Below, in pieces: positions 34,018 through 43,985 of a stretch of DNA of 48,342 nt. The translations under genes were made by a program, and so were the position numbers. The stretch's first letter is position 1. The number at the start of each line of letters is the position of its first letter. The notes under the pieces are model-generated. The model had not been told where the DNA came from, did no database searches, and worked only from the letters and a program-made list of their open reading frames with translations. The DNA is from Lachnospiraceae bacterium (GTDB lineage Bacteria > Bacillota > Clostridia > Lachnospirales > Lachnospiraceae), in the NCBI GenBank assembly GCA_022510545.1, contig JAFLTG010000013.1:1-48342 (forward strand), in the 5' to 3' direction.

Positions 34018-36678
34018 ATGGTCCAAACAATGTCGGAATTAACACCAATGATGCGTCAATATATGGATACTAAAAAAGAATACCCCGACTGTATTCTTTT
34101 TTATCGTCTCGGAGATTTTTATGAGATGTTTTTTGAGGATGCACATACTGCCTCTAAAGAGCTTGAGATAACCCTTACCGGCAAAAGCTGCGGTCTGGAC
34201 GAACGTGCGCCTATGTGCGGAATTCCATATCATGCCGTAGACGGCTATCTCAACAAACTTGTATCCAAGGGCTATAAGGTCGCTATCTGCGAGCAGGTGG
34301 AGGACCCCAGGACGGTAAAGGGTATTGTCAAGCGGGAGGTAACCAGAATCGTAACTCCCGGTACCAATTTAAATGCTCCGACCGATGATACACGTAATAA
34401 CTATATTCTATGTATCGCATATTTCCCGGGAAGAATCGGTATTTCCATTGCCGATGTCACCACCGGAGACTACTATCTGACCGAGGTAGAAGACCTCCGC
34501 AAATTACAGGATGAAATCAATAAATATGAGCCATCTGAGATTATCTGTAACGAGGCTTTTCTGGTCAGTGGGTTTGATATAGAAGGGATTAAAAACCGGC
34601 TTGGAGTGACGGTTTATTCCCTTGCAAATCATTATTTTGATGATGATGCCTGCCGCAAATGCTTATTAAAGCATTTTCATGTGACTACTCTTACAGGACT
34701 GGGAATAGAAGATTTTCCAAGCGGACTTATAGCTTCCGGCTCACTTATGCAATATCTTTATGAGACCCAGAAGACCTCGCTTGAACACTTTACACACCTT
34801 TATCCCTATCTCACTAACAAATATATGCTGCTTGACAGTGCTACCAGACGCAACTTAGAGCTTATCGAAACTTTGCGTGAGAAGCAGAAAAAAGGTTCCC
34901 TTCTGGGGGTTCTTGACAAAACAAAGACCGCTATGGGTGGCAGATTGCTGCGCAAATACATAGAACAGCCATTAATTGATAAAGCTGAAATCGAGAAACG
35001 TCTGGACGCGGTGGATAATCTTTGTAAAAACAGTATGCTAAGGGATGAACTGCGGGAGTATCTCAATCCTATTTACGATCTGGAGAGACTTCTTGGAAAA
35101 GTAAGTTACAGAACAGCCAATCCAAGGGATTTAATTGCTTTTGGGAGCTCACTTGGTATGCTGCCATCAATCAAAACGGTATTACAGGATACAGACTCAA
35201 AGCTGCTTTCGGAAATCAGAGAAGAAATTGACGATTTATCGGATTTATATAACCTTATTAATGATTCCATTATAGAGGAACCGCCCATCGCTATTAAAGA
35301 AGGCGGAATTATCAAGGATGGAGCAAATGAGATAGTAGATGAACTTAGGAAGGCCAAAACCGAGGGGAAAAACTGGCTTGCTGCCCTGGAAAACGAAGAC
35401 AGGGATCGCACAGGCATCAAAAATCTGCGAATCAAATACAACAAAGTCTTTGGATATTATTTTGAAGTGACCAATTCTTACAAAGAGCTGGTTCCGGATG
35501 ATTATATCAGAAAACAGACACTGGCGAATGCCGAACGTTATACTACACCTAAATTAAAAGAACTTGAGGACACTATCTTAAATGCAGAAGATAAGCTCTA
35601 TTCACTTGAATATGATATTTTCTGTGAAATAAGAGAGACCATAGCCGCTCAAATCGAAAGGATACAACAAACCGCGAGAGCAATTGCAAGACTTGATGTT
35701 TTTTCCTCGCTTTCATACGTTGCGGAGCGAAATCACTATATCAGACCTGCGCTCAATGAAAAGGGTATAATCGATATTAAAGCCGGCAGGCATCCGGTAG
35801 TTGAGCAGATGATACAGAATGATATGTTCATATCCAATGATACTTATCTTGATAAAAATAAACATTGTATATCCGTAATTACAGGCCCCAATATGGCAGG
35901 AAAATCTACCTATATGAGGCAAGCCGCGTTGATTGTGCTATTGGCACAGATTGGCTCATTTGTTCCGGCCGCCAAAGCCAATATCGGAATCGTAGACAGG
36001 ATTTTTACTAGGGTGGGAGCATCGGACGATCTGGCAAGCGGACAGTCCACATTTATGGTGGAAATGAATGAAGTGGCCAATATTCTGCGCAATGCAACAG
36101 CCGACAGTCTTCTTGTTCTTGATGAGATTGGCCGCGGGACTTCAACATTTGACGGTCTCAGCATCGCCTGGGCCGTTATAGAACATATCAGCAACCGTAA
36201 ATATTTGGGCGCAAAAACGTTATTTGCAACCCACTACCATGAATTGACCGAGTTAGAAGGCAAGATGGATAATGTAAACAATTACTGTATTGCGGTCAAA
36301 GAAAAAGGTGACGATATAGTATTCCTAAGAAAAATCATCAAAGGCGGAGCCGATAAGAGCTACGGTATACAGGTAGCCAAGCTGGCCGGTGTCCCCGATA
36401 TGGTTATAGACAGAGCCAAGGAAATCGTAGAACAGCTCAGCGATAACGACATTACCGAAAAAGTACAGAATATTGAAATCAATATCAAGAACGAAAAGTC
36501 TAAATCCGTAAAATACGATGAGGTTGACCTTGAGCAGATTTCTCTTTTTGATACGGTAAAGGATGAAGATGTTGTAAAGGAGTTGGAGGAGATTGATATT
36601 ACAACCCTTACTCCTGTGGATGCACTCAATACTTTATACAGGCTGCAGAATAAATTGAAAAACAGATGGAAAAATTAG
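34018..36678 (+). CDS. mutS: DNA mismatch repair protein MutS
   Basis: 886 residues. The mismatch-reading motif is FYRLGDFYEMF at about 28-38, Walker A is GPNMAGKST at about 623, with LVLDEIGRGTSTFDG for Walker B and THYHELTELE for the C-terminal ATPase motif. The length is typical of MutS1. The ATG at 34018 has AGAAAG directly against it, so ATG 34030 (MSELTPMMRQY, the common family start) may be the real one. It recognises base mismatches and recruits MutL, the next gene, 9 bases away. Confidence 0.95.
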   Translation: MVQTMSELTPMMRQYMDTKKEYPDCILFYRLGDFYEMFFEDAHTASKELEITLTGKSCGLDERAPMCGIPYHAVDGYLNKLVSKGYKVAICEQVEDPRTVKGIVKREVTRIVTPGTNLNAPTDDTRNNYILCIAYFPGRIGISIADVTTGDYYLTEVEDLRKLQDEINKYEPSEIICNEAFLVSGFDIEGIKNRLGVTVYSLANHYFDDDACRKCLLKHFHVTTLTGLGIEDFPSGLIASGSLMQYLYETQKTSLEHFTHLYPYLTNKYMLLDSATRRNLELIETLREKQKKGSLLGVLDKTKTAMGGRLLRKYIEQPLIDKAEIEKRLDAVDNLCKNSMLRDELREYLNPIYDLERLLGKVSYRTANPRDLIAFGSSLGMLPSIKTVLQDTDSKLLSEIREEIDDLSDLYNLINDSIIEEPPIAIKEGGIIKDGANEIVDELRKAKTEGKNWLAALENEDRDRTGIKNLRIKYNKVFGYYFEVTNSYKELVPDDYIRKQTLANAERYTTPKLKELEDTILNAEDKLYSLEYDIFCEIRETIAAQIERIQQTARAIARLDVFSSLSYVAERNHYIRPALNEKGIIDIKAGRHPVVEQMIQNDMFISNDTYLDKNKHCISVITGPNMAGKSTYMRQAALIVLLAQIGSFVPAAKANIGIVDRIFTRVGASDDLASGQSTFMVEMNEVANILRNATADSLLVLDEIGRGTSTFDGLSIAWAVIEHISNRKYLGAKTLFATHYHELTELEGKMDNVNNYCIAVKEKGDDIVFLRKIIKGGADKSYGIQVAKLAGVPDMVIDRAKEIVEQLSDNDITEKVQNIEINIKNEKSKSVKYDEVDLEQISLFDTVKDEDVVKELEEIDITTLTPVDALNTLYRLQNKLKNRWKN

Positions 36679-36687
36679 GACAAAGTT

Positions 36688-38697
36688 ATGAATATTAACA
36701 TTTTAGATAATCAGACAATTGATAAGATTGCTGCCGGAGAGGTTGTTGAGAAACCTGCAAGTGTAGTAAAAGAGCTTGTTGAAAATGCCATTGATTCGGG
36801 AGCAGATGCAATCACAGTGGAAATAAAAGACGGAGGGATTTCTCTTATAAGGGTCACAGATAATGGAAGCGGAATTGAAAAATCCCAGATAAGAAACGCT
36901 TTTTTACGACATGCCACAAGTAAAATTTCATCGGCGGATGATTTGACTGACTTGGTCAGTCTAGGGTTTAGAGGTGAGGCTCTGGCGAGTATAGCGGCGG
37001 TATCAATGGTTGAAGCAATTTCCAAAGTTAATGAGGACCTGACCGGAGTCCGCTATGTGATAGAAGGTGGTATAGAGAAAGAGATGGAAGAAATAGGCGC
37101 TCCGGACGGCACCACTTTCATTGTCCGCAATCTTTTCTACAATACTCCTCCGCGCAAAAAATTCTTAAAACAACCTCAGACCGAAGGTTCTTATATAGCG
37201 GATCTTATGGAGCATCTGGCGCTGTCGCATCCTGATATTTCATTCCATTTTATAATAAATAACCAGAACAGGTTTCACACTTCTGGAAATAACGATCTGA
37301 AAGAGATTATTTATCGTATTTACGGCAAGGATATTGTAAAAGAGCTTACGCCAATCAATGTTGAGGCGGAAGGTTTCAGTATTGAAGGTTTTCTGGGAAA
37401 GCCGGTGATCAATCGTTCAAACCGTAACTACGAGCTTTTTTATGTCAATGGCAGATATATAAAAAGCACTCTTCTTAGTAAGGCGGTGGAAGACGGCTAT
37501 AAAGAATACCTGATGCAGCATAAATTTCCTTTTTGCGTACTTCATTTTAATATCGATACCAAACGGATTGACGTAAATGTGCATCCAAGCAAAATGGAGA
37601 TCAGAATCTCTAACGGTCAGGACTTTTACGAGTCGGTGCGCTCCATTATTTTTGACTGCCTCCACAGACAGGAAATGATACCGGATGTTACTTTAGAATC
37701 CGGAAAAAATTCTTCAGATGAATCAAAAGCACAGGCGAAAAAAGAGGCAAAAATTTATGCAAAACGCTCTATTCCGGAGCCTTTTGAAAGAAATAGAATT
37801 GAAAGCGAAAAAACGACAAATAATCAATGCAATATAGATAAACCAATTTTCGAGCAACAGGACTTAAAAAAAGATATCTATGAAAAAACAAATTCAAAAT
37901 ACACAGATATATTAAAATCAGATATTTCTACATCAAAAAGCAATAATTCTAATTTAATTAATGAAACTGCTAATTATAATGTTTCACAAGATAATAGGTT
38001 GCAGTCAAATGAATCACAGCTTGATGCATCACAATTACAAACTGATAATTCATCAACAAGTATTAAATCGGAGCAGCTAAATCTCTTCGATGACAAACTT
38101 TTATCCGCTAAGGCAAGAGAAAAGTACGAAATAATCGGGCAGATTTTTGAAACCTACTGGCTTATTTCATATCAGGACAAACTTCTTATAATTGACCAGC
38201 ATGCCGCCCATGAAAAAGTCAAATATGAGCGTCTTATCAAACAATACACTGATAATAACATAGCCTCACAAGGATTAAATCCTCCTGTAATCATAACGTT
38301 AAGCGGCAGGGAAAAAGAGTGCTTTTTACAAAATAAAGACCATTTTGAAGCCATGGGCTTTATAATTGAAGAATTTGGCGGCAACGACTATGCAATAAGC
38401 AGTGTTCCAATGGATTTATATGGCCTAAGTGAAGCCGAGCTTTTCTATGAGTTTCTGGATGAACTCTCAGAAGAGAACATAGGAACAACGCCGGACAGTA
38501 TCCGCATGAAAATAGCCACAATGGCCTGCAAAGCCGCAGTTAAAGGCAACACCAGAATGTCGGTAACAGAAGCGGACGCTCTTATTGATGAACTGCTTTC
38601 CCTGGAAAATCCTTATAACTGCCCGCATGGAAGACCTACCATAATATCAATGAGCAAATATGAGCTTGAGAAAAAATTCAAAAGGATTGTTACATGA
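36688..38697 (+). CDS. mutL: DNA mismatch repair endonuclease MutL
   Basis: 669 residues. GHKL ATPase motifs are present: ELVENAIDSGAD (27-38), VTDNGSGI, GFRGEALASI. A flexible linker at about 335-470 is rich in N, S, Q and K with AT-rich codons. The C-terminal dimer domain holds the endonuclease motif DQHAAHEKVKYE (about 503-514), ACKAAVKGN and CPHGRPT (about 645). So this is a nicking MutL, as in bacteria without MutH. It overlaps miaA by four bases. Confidence 0.95.
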   Translation: MNINILDNQTIDKIAAGEVVEKPASVVKELVENAIDSGADAITVEIKDGGISLIRVTDNGSGIEKSQIRNAFLRHATSKISSADDLTDLVSLGFRGEALASIAAVSMVEAISKVNEDLTGVRYVIEGGIEKEMEEIGAPDGTTFIVRNLFYNTPPRKKFLKQPQTEGSYIADLMEHLALSHPDISFHFIINNQNRFHTSGNNDLKEIIYRIYGKDIVKELTPINVEAEGFSIEGFLGKPVINRSNRNYELFYVNGRYIKSTLLSKAVEDGYKEYLMQHKFPFCVLHFNIDTKRIDVNVHPSKMEIRISNGQDFYESVRSIIFDCLHRQEMIPDVTLESGKNSSDESKAQAKKEAKIYAKRSIPEPFERNRIESEKTTNNQCNIDKPIFEQQDLKKDIYEKTNSKYTDILKSDISTSKSNNSNLINETANYNVSQDNRLQSNESQLDASQLQTDNSSTSIKSEQLNLFDDKLLSAKAREKYEIIGQIFETYWLISYQDKLLIIDQHAAHEKVKYERLIKQYTDNNIASQGLNPPVIITLSGREKECFLQNKDHFEAMGFIIEEFGGNDYAISSVPMDLYGLSEAELFYEFLDELSEENIGTTPDSIRMKIATMACKAAVKGNTRMSVTEADALIDELLSLENPYNCPHGRPTIISMSKYELEKKFKRIVT

Positions 38698-39644
38698 TGA
38701 GTGATAAAAAACCTCTGATCATTTTGACCGGACCAACTGCAGCCGGCAAAACCAAACTCTCCATCAGCCTTGCCAATGTCGTAAACGGAGAAATAATTTC
38801 AGCCGATTCTATGCAGGTATACAGACATATGGACATAGGTTCTGCCAAAATTATGCCGGAGGAAATGGGTGGTGTAAAACATCACCTAATTGATATTTTA
38901 GAGCCTAATGAAGAGTTTCACGTTGTAAAGTTCCAGTCTATGGCCAAGGAAGCAATGCAGAACATATATTCGAATGGCAAAATGCCGATTATTGTCGGCG
39001 GTACAGGCTTTTATATACAGTCAGTTCTTTATGATGTAGATTTTACAGAGAGCGAAGAGGATACCGCGTTTCGCGCCGAGTTAGAAGAACTGGCCAAAAA
39101 TGAGGGCAATGAAGTTTTATTCGAAAGACTGCGCAGCATCGACCCGGAATCCTGCAATATAATTCACGCAAATAATATAAAACGCGTAATCCGCGCCATT
39201 GAATTCTATGAAAAGACAGGAAAACGCATTTCCGAACACAACAAAGAACAGCACGAAAATGAATCACCTTATAACTTTGCATATTTTGTTTTAGATGACG
39301 ACAGGGCAGTGTTATATGAGAGAATCAATAACCGTGTGGACGCAATGCTTGAGGCGGGACTTATTGACGAGGTAAAGAGCCTGAAAGATATGGGATGTAC
39401 GTCCGATATGGTATCAATGCAAGGACTTGGATATAAGGAAATACTGGAATATCTTGACGGAAAATCCACTCTCGATGAAGCGATATACAAAATAAAACGC
39501 GACACCAGACATTTTGCCAAACGACAGCTTACATGGTTTCGCAGAGAGCATGACATTATCCGCTTATCAAGACCAGATTTTACATCTGATACATTAATTT
39601 TAGAATATATGCTACACATACTGACAGACAAAAAAATCATATAA
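38694..39644 (+). CDS. miaA: tRNA dimethylallyltransferase MiaA
   Basis: 316 residues. P-loop GPTAAGKT at 13-20, SADSMQVYRHMDIGSAK (about 37-53), HHLIDILEP and IIVGGTGFYIQSVL (about 99-112) are all signature segments. It transfers a dimethylallyl group to A37 of tRNAs, the substrate of MiaB. The start overlaps the mutL stop (ATGATGA), and the second Met could also be used. The order miaB-mutS-mutL-miaA is common in Clostridia. Confidence 0.95.
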   Translation: MMSDKKPLIILTGPTAAGKTKLSISLANVVNGEIISADSMQVYRHMDIGSAKIMPEEMGGVKHHLIDILEPNEEFHVVKFQSMAKEAMQNIYSNGKMPIIVGGTGFYIQSVLYDVDFTESEEDTAFRAELEELAKNEGNEVLFERLRSIDPESCNIIHANNIKRVIRAIEFYEKTGKRISEHNKEQHENESPYNFAYFVLDDDRAVLYERINNRVDAMLEAGLIDEVKSLKDMGCTSDMVSMQGLGYKEILEYLDGKSTLDEAIYKIKRDTRHFAKRQLTWFRREHDIIRLSRPDFTSDTLILEYMLHILTDKKII

Positions 39645-39662
39645 AGAAAGGCATAATAATAC

Positions 39663-40952
39663 ATGGACGAAAAAACGTATAAACTATACTCTGATTTCGG
39701 CATATCCAACAAAGTAATCCACTTCGGTAACGAAATCCTCGATACTCTTAAAGAGCGATTCACCAAAATAGACGACATCGCAGAATACAACCAACTCAAA
39801 GTTATACACGCAATGCAGGAGTGCAAAGTCAGCGAAGCCTGCCTTCTCGGCACTACCGGCTATGGCTATAACGATTTGGGCAGAGACACACTTGAAAGCG
39901 TCTACGCCAAAGTCTTTCACACCGAGGACGCCCTTGTACGCCCCCAGATTACCTGCGGTACGCACGCACTTGCACTCGCGCTTCTAAGTAATCTGCGCCC
40001 CGGAGATGAATTACTTTCTCCGGCAGGCAAGCCTTATGATACGCTTGAAGAAGTAATAGGCATCCGTCCCTCCAAAGGCTCGCTGAAAGAGTACGGCATA
40101 TCCTACAGACAGGTTGATTTGCTTGATGATGGCAGTTTTGACTATGATGCAATCCGTAAAGCTGTCAATGAAAAGACCAAACTTGTCACTATACAGCGCT
40201 CTAAAGGTTATCAGACAAGACCTACGTTTTCGGTAGACAGCATAGGCGAACTGATTGCTTTTATTAAAAAAATCAAACCGGACGTAATCTGTATGGTAGA
40301 TAACTGTTACGGCGAATTTGTAGAAATGACCGAGCCAAGTGATGTTGGGGCAGATATGGTAGTCGGTTCCCTTATTAAAAATCCCGGCGGAGGCCTTGCT
40401 CCCATCGGCGGATATATTGCAGGTAAAAAAGAGTGTGTAGAAAATGCCTCATACAGGCTGACTTCTCCGGGACTCGGCAAGGAAGTCGGAGCTTCACTTG
40501 GAGTAACGGCATCTTTTTATCAGGGACTGTTTCTTGCCCCGACTGTTACCGCAAATGCATTAAAAGGTGCAATTTTTGCCGCTAATATATATGAAAAGCT
40601 CGGCTTTCCGGTAGTTCCGAATGCAACTGAAGAACGACATGATATCATACAGGCTGTCACATTTGGGAAACCGGAAGGCGTTATTGCATTTTGTAAAGGT
40701 ATTCAGGCGGCTGCTTCCGTGGACAGTCATGTAAGCCCTGAACCTTGGGATATGCCCGGTTATGATTCTCAGGTAATTATGGCTGCGGGAGCCTTTGTAT
40801 CAGGCTCCTCCATAGAACTTAGCGCCGACGGACCTATCAAACCTCCATATGCGGTTTATTTTCAAGGCGGCCTTACCTGGCCCCATGCGAAACTTGGAAT
40901 TCTTAAATCGTTGCAGAGTCTGATTGACTCTGGTTTTATTAAAATTTGGTAA
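39663..40952 (+). CDS. Methionine gamma-lyase family / aluminium resistance-like PLP protein
   Basis: 429 residues of the PLP-dependent family PF06838 (YnbB, historically 'aluminium resistance protein'). Blocks: GTTGYGYNDLGRDTLE (about 63), RPQITCGTHALALAL (about 98), VCMVDNCYGEFVE (about 213) with the PLP-nitrogen Asp, and GSLIKNPGGGLAP (about 233), whose Lys should bind PLP. The true reaction is not settled. AAAGGCATAA precedes the ATG. It comes directly after miaA, a neighbourhood kept in many Firmicutes. Confidence 0.87.
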   Translation: MDEKTYKLYSDFGISNKVIHFGNEILDTLKERFTKIDDIAEYNQLKVIHAMQECKVSEACLLGTTGYGYNDLGRDTLESVYAKVFHTEDALVRPQITCGTHALALALLSNLRPGDELLSPAGKPYDTLEEVIGIRPSKGSLKEYGISYRQVDLLDDGSFDYDAIRKAVNEKTKLVTIQRSKGYQTRPTFSVDSIGELIAFIKKIKPDVICMVDNCYGEFVEMTEPSDVGADMVVGSLIKNPGGGLAPIGGYIAGKKECVENASYRLTSPGLGKEVGASLGVTASFYQGLFLAPTVTANALKGAIFAANIYEKLGFPVVPNATEERHDIIQAVTFGKPEGVIAFCKGIQAAASVDSHVSPEPWDMPGYDSQVIMAAGAFVSGSSIELSADGPIKPPYAVYFQGGLTWPHAKLGILKSLQSLIDSGFIKIW

Positions 40953-41047
40953 ATTATGTATACATTAAAAAAATATTGTGATAGAATAGATACTGTGTAT
41001 GGTTTGTCCACAAACACAAAATATAGACCAAAAGGGCAGGATTTTGT

Positions 41048-41284
41048 ATGAATAAAAATAATTGGGCTTGTTTTCTTTTAATACTGGCGGGCATTGTCAT
41101 AGGTGGTTTTATCGGCAGTATTTTGCCTGTTGAATGGTTGAATTACGGTCAGTCTTTTGGTCTGTCCTCACCGGTTATATTAGACCTTGGTATATTATGT
41201 GTAACATTTGGATTATCCATTAAGATAACCGTGGCCAGTATTATAGGTATAGTTCTTGCAATTATTATATACCGTTTAATCTAA
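41048..41284 (+). CDS. DUF4321 small membrane protein
   Basis: 78 residues with two hydrophobic segments (ACFLLILAGIVIGGFIGSIL, about 8-27, and ILCVTFGLSIKITVASIIGIVLAIIIYRL, about 49-77). This matches DUF4321, a short clostridial family of unknown function usually encoded next to radC or maf and the mre operon, as here. AAAGGGCAGG lies about 9 bases before the ATG. It is expected in the cytoplasmic membrane; a role in wall synthesis would be guesswork from position. Confidence 0.75.
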   Translation: MNKNNWACFLLILAGIVIGGFIGSILPVEWLNYGQSFGLSSPVILDLGILCVTFGLSIKITVASIIGIVLAIIIYRLI

Positions 41285-41362
41285 CCACGAAAAGATTTTT
41301 TAGTATTCTTTTCCCGAAGTTATAGGAAACCGGAGAGAATTTGCTGTCGGGAAAGAGGTTGA

Positions 41363-42070
41363 ATGAAATTAGTTAAGTATGAGAACAATGATAATGTCGC
41401 TATGAAGAATCTTCCATATGAGAAATTTATTTCCTATGGTGCGGAAACGCTTACGGATTCGGAACTGCTTGCCATTATTATCAGAACCGGCACCCCTGAG
41501 ATGAGTGCAAGAGAACTTGGAGAAGCAGTACTTAAGGCTGCCGGAAAATACGGCAACGGCCTGCTTGGCTTATATAATATTCCACTGCAGGAACTTATGT
41601 GTGTAAAAGGCATCGGAAAGGTCAAAGCAATCAAAATCAAGACCCTTGCGGAACTGTGCACCAGAATGGCTCAGACAAAAGCTAAGGATAACTTATCATT
41701 TAATGAACCCTGTTCTGTTGCCGACTATTATATGGAGCGCTTCAGACATGAGAAAGTAGAGCATATTATGCTTTTGCTTTTTGATTCGGGGCTGCACCTG
41801 ATTGATGAGCAGATAATTTCGAAAGGAACTTCCAATGCTTCTCTTTTATCCCCAAAAGAGGTATATATCAGTGCATTCCGGTCACAGGCATCATATCTAA
41901 TGCTGCTTCATAATCATCCCGGTGGCAACCCGCTTCCGAGTGATAATGATATAAAAATTACCAAAAGGGTTTCCGAGATTGGAAAAACAATAGATATATT
42001 TTTACTGGATCATGTTATCATAGGCGATAACAGTTATTTCAGTTTCAAGGAAAGCAATTTAATAAAATAA
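41363..42070 (+). CDS. radC: RadC family JAB-domain protein
   Basis: 235 residues: an N-terminal helix-hairpin-helix part (VKGIGKVKAIKIKTLAEL, about 75-92) and a C-terminal JAB/MPN domain with the metal motif HNHPGGNPLPSDND (about 183-196). RadC proteins were named for DNA repair, but their function remains unclear. A GAAAGAGG ribosome binding site precedes the ATG. Its position before mreB is conserved in many Firmicutes. Confidence 0.92.
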   Translation: MKLVKYENNDNVAMKNLPYEKFISYGAETLTDSELLAIIIRTGTPEMSARELGEAVLKAAGKYGNGLLGLYNIPLQELMCVKGIGKVKAIKIKTLAELCTRMAQTKAKDNLSFNEPCSVADYYMERFRHEKVEHIMLLLFDSGLHLIDEQIISKGTSNASLLSPKEVYISAFRSQASYLMLLHNHPGGNPLPSDNDIKITKRVSEIGKTIDIFLLDHVIIGDNSYFSFKESNLIK

Positions 42071-42108
42071 GCTAATTACTAATTGATATATGAAAGGAGC
42101 AACTTACC

Positions 42109-43119
42109 TTGGCTAATTATGCATTTGGTATTGATTTGGGAACCAGTAATATAAAAATATACAACCGTACTGATGATAGTGTACTTGTGGAAAAGAATAT
42201 GATTGCTATTGAAAACAAGAAAAACATGTTTGCATACGGCAATTCAGCTTTTGAAATGTATGAAAAGACACCAAGCAACATCAACATTACCTACCCCCTG
42301 AATAATGGAGTTATAGCTGATATTCAGAATATGGAAACGCTGATCAAATATTTTATGGTCGATTTGATGAAAGGAAATATACGTCCTGCCGATTATTATA
42401 TTGCGGTTCCCTGGGATGTAACAGAGGTTGAAAAGCGTGCCTTTAAAGACCTGATCAAGGAATCCAATGTAAAGGCTAAAAGGGTAATGATTGTGGACAA
42501 GGCTGTGGCGGATGGACTGGGTCTTGGAATAGATGTTAAAAATTCACAGGGAGTTTTGGTAGTAAATGTAGGATTTGACACTACCGAGATTTCCATACTT
42601 TCACTTGGTGGAATTGTACTGAGCAAACTTATCAAGGCAGGCGGCAAGAAATTTGACGAGGCAATCAAAAGCGCAGTGCGCAGAGAATATAATCTTATAA
42701 TTGGCGCCAAAACAGCAGAGAATGTCAAGATTGCACTGAATGAACTTTCACAGCAAAACACCGGTGCGGTAGTCTATGGCCGCGATATTGTGACAGGACT
42801 GCCTGTGGAACGTGAAATTCCCATATCTTTGGTGGATGAATGTTTGACCGAACATTTTAATACGATTATTGATAATATCAAAGTGATTTTAGAGCGTACT
42901 CCCCCGGAGCTTGCTGCGGATATTTACAGGCATGGAATCTATCTGACAGGCGGAGCTTCCCAGGTCAGCAGATTTGCACAGCTTATGAGCAAGGGCACAG
43001 GTCTTAAAGTAAATGTTTCAGAACATCCGGTGGAAAGCGTTGCCTTAGGACTTGGCAAGATAATTAATGATGTCAATTACAAATCAGTAGCTTATGCAAT
43101 AGAAGGAATGAGTAAATGA
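42109..43119 (+). CDS. mreB: Rod shape-determining protein MreB (divergent)
   Basis: 336 residues from a TTG start at 42109, 9 bases after AAAGGAG. The actin fold is clear: FGIDLGTSNIKIY at 6-18, YPLNNGVIADIQNMETLIKYF (about 64-84), FDEAIKSAVRREYNLIIGAKTAENVKI (about 181-207), LTGGASQ. Two ATPase elements differ from typical MreB. The LIEEP segment with the catalytic Glu reads IVDKA (128-132), and the second phosphate loop DIGGGTTE reads NVGFDTTE (153-160). The protein should still polymerise on the membrane but may hydrolyse ATP poorly. The gene overlaps mreC by 4 bases in the standard mreBCD order. Confidence 0.9.
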   Translation: MANYAFGIDLGTSNIKIYNRTDDSVLVEKNMIAIENKKNMFAYGNSAFEMYEKTPSNINITYPLNNGVIADIQNMETLIKYFMVDLMKGNIRPADYYIAVPWDVTEVEKRAFKDLIKESNVKAKRVMIVDKAVADGLGLGIDVKNSQGVLVVNVGFDTTEISILSLGGIVLSKLIKAGGKKFDEAIKSAVRREYNLIIGAKTAENVKIALNELSQQNTGAVVYGRDIVTGLPVEREIPISLVDECLTEHFNTIIDNIKVILERTPPELAADIYRHGIYLTGGASQVSRFAQLMSKGTGLKVNVSEHPVESVALGLGKIINDVNYKSVAYAIEGMSK

Positions 43120-43985
43120 GTCCAGTTTTACAGCGAAAAGGCGAAAGATTTACACTGCCAAGTAAATATCTCCTTTTTATTTTAACAATCCTTTGTACCG
43201 GTTTGGTGCTGCTCACTTTCAATACTACGATTTTCAGCGGACCTTTGAGCGCGATTGCCGGATACACGGTCGTTCCGTTTGAGGAGGGCATAAGTGCTGC
43301 AGGAAGTTTTATGCGCAGCCGTTCAGAAGAACTTGGGCAAATCAGGGATCTGATAGCGGAAAACAAGGCGTTAAATGAGCAGATAGCAGAGCTTACAATA
43401 GAAAATACCAGACTGCAGCAGGACAGATATGAACTTACAAATTTAAGAGAATTATATAAACTGGATTCACAGTATGACGAATACGAAAAAGTAGGTGCCA
43501 GAATCATTGCAAGGGATGCAGGCAACTGGTTTTATTCTTTTGTAATAAACAAGGGCTCTAATGACGGTCTCACAGTAGATATGAATGTTATGGCAGGAAG
43601 CGGGCTTGTGGGACGTATTGTTGATGTTGGTCCCACCTGGGCAAAGGTTAAATCCATAATTGCCGATGATTCCAATGTCAGCGCTATGGTCTTATCCAGT
43701 TCCGATAATATGATTGTTTCCGGAGATTTGAAATTATATGCATCCGGAGTGATTTCTTTTGAGCAGTTAATAGACGGTGATGACGTTGTAGTTGAGGGTG
43801 ATAAAATTGTAACCTCAAACATAAGCGATAAATATTTACCGGGAATTTTAATCGGATATATCAGTACTATAAACAGAGATTCAAATAACCTTACAAAGTC
43901 GGGGTATCTTACTCCCGCAGTTGATTTTGAACACTTAGAAGAAGTTTTGGTAATTTTACAGTTAAAACAGACCACCGGAGATTAA
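43116..43985 (+). CDS. mreC: Rod shape-determining protein MreC
   Basis: 289 residues: one membrane helix (YLLFILTILCTGLVLLTF, about 18-35), a coiled coil (about 70-108, ENKALNEQIAELTIENTRLQ) and two extracytoplasmic beta domains (ARIIARDAGNWFYSFVINKGSNDGL; GLVGRIVDVGPTWAKVKSI; GDKIVTSNISDKYLPGILIG). MreC links the MreB filaments to PBP2 and RodA outside the membrane. The start overlaps the mreB stop (ATGA). Repeat copy C begins at the stop codon. Confidence 0.93.
   Translation: MSPVLQRKGERFTLPSKYLLFILTILCTGLVLLTFNTTIFSGPLSAIAGYTVVPFEEGISAAGSFMRSRSEELGQIRDLIAENKALNEQIAELTIENTRLQQDRYELTNLRELYKLDSQYDEYEKVGARIIARDAGNWFYSFVINKGSNDGLTVDMNVMAGSGLVGRIVDVGPTWAKVKSIIADDSNVSAMVLSSSDNMIVSGDLKLYASGVISFEQLIDGDDVVVEGDKIVTSNISDKYLPGILIGYISTINRDSNNLTKSGYLTPAVDFEHLEEVLVILQLKQTTGD

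Noticed and set aside
39269..39853. 194-residue open frame on the minus strand
   Set aside because: Antisense to the end of miaA and the start of the PLP gene; no motif.
40953..41047. GTTTGT-CC-ACAAAC inverted repeat before the DUF4321 gene
   Set aside because: Two-base centre and no T tract or other signal; too little to call it a terminator or operator.
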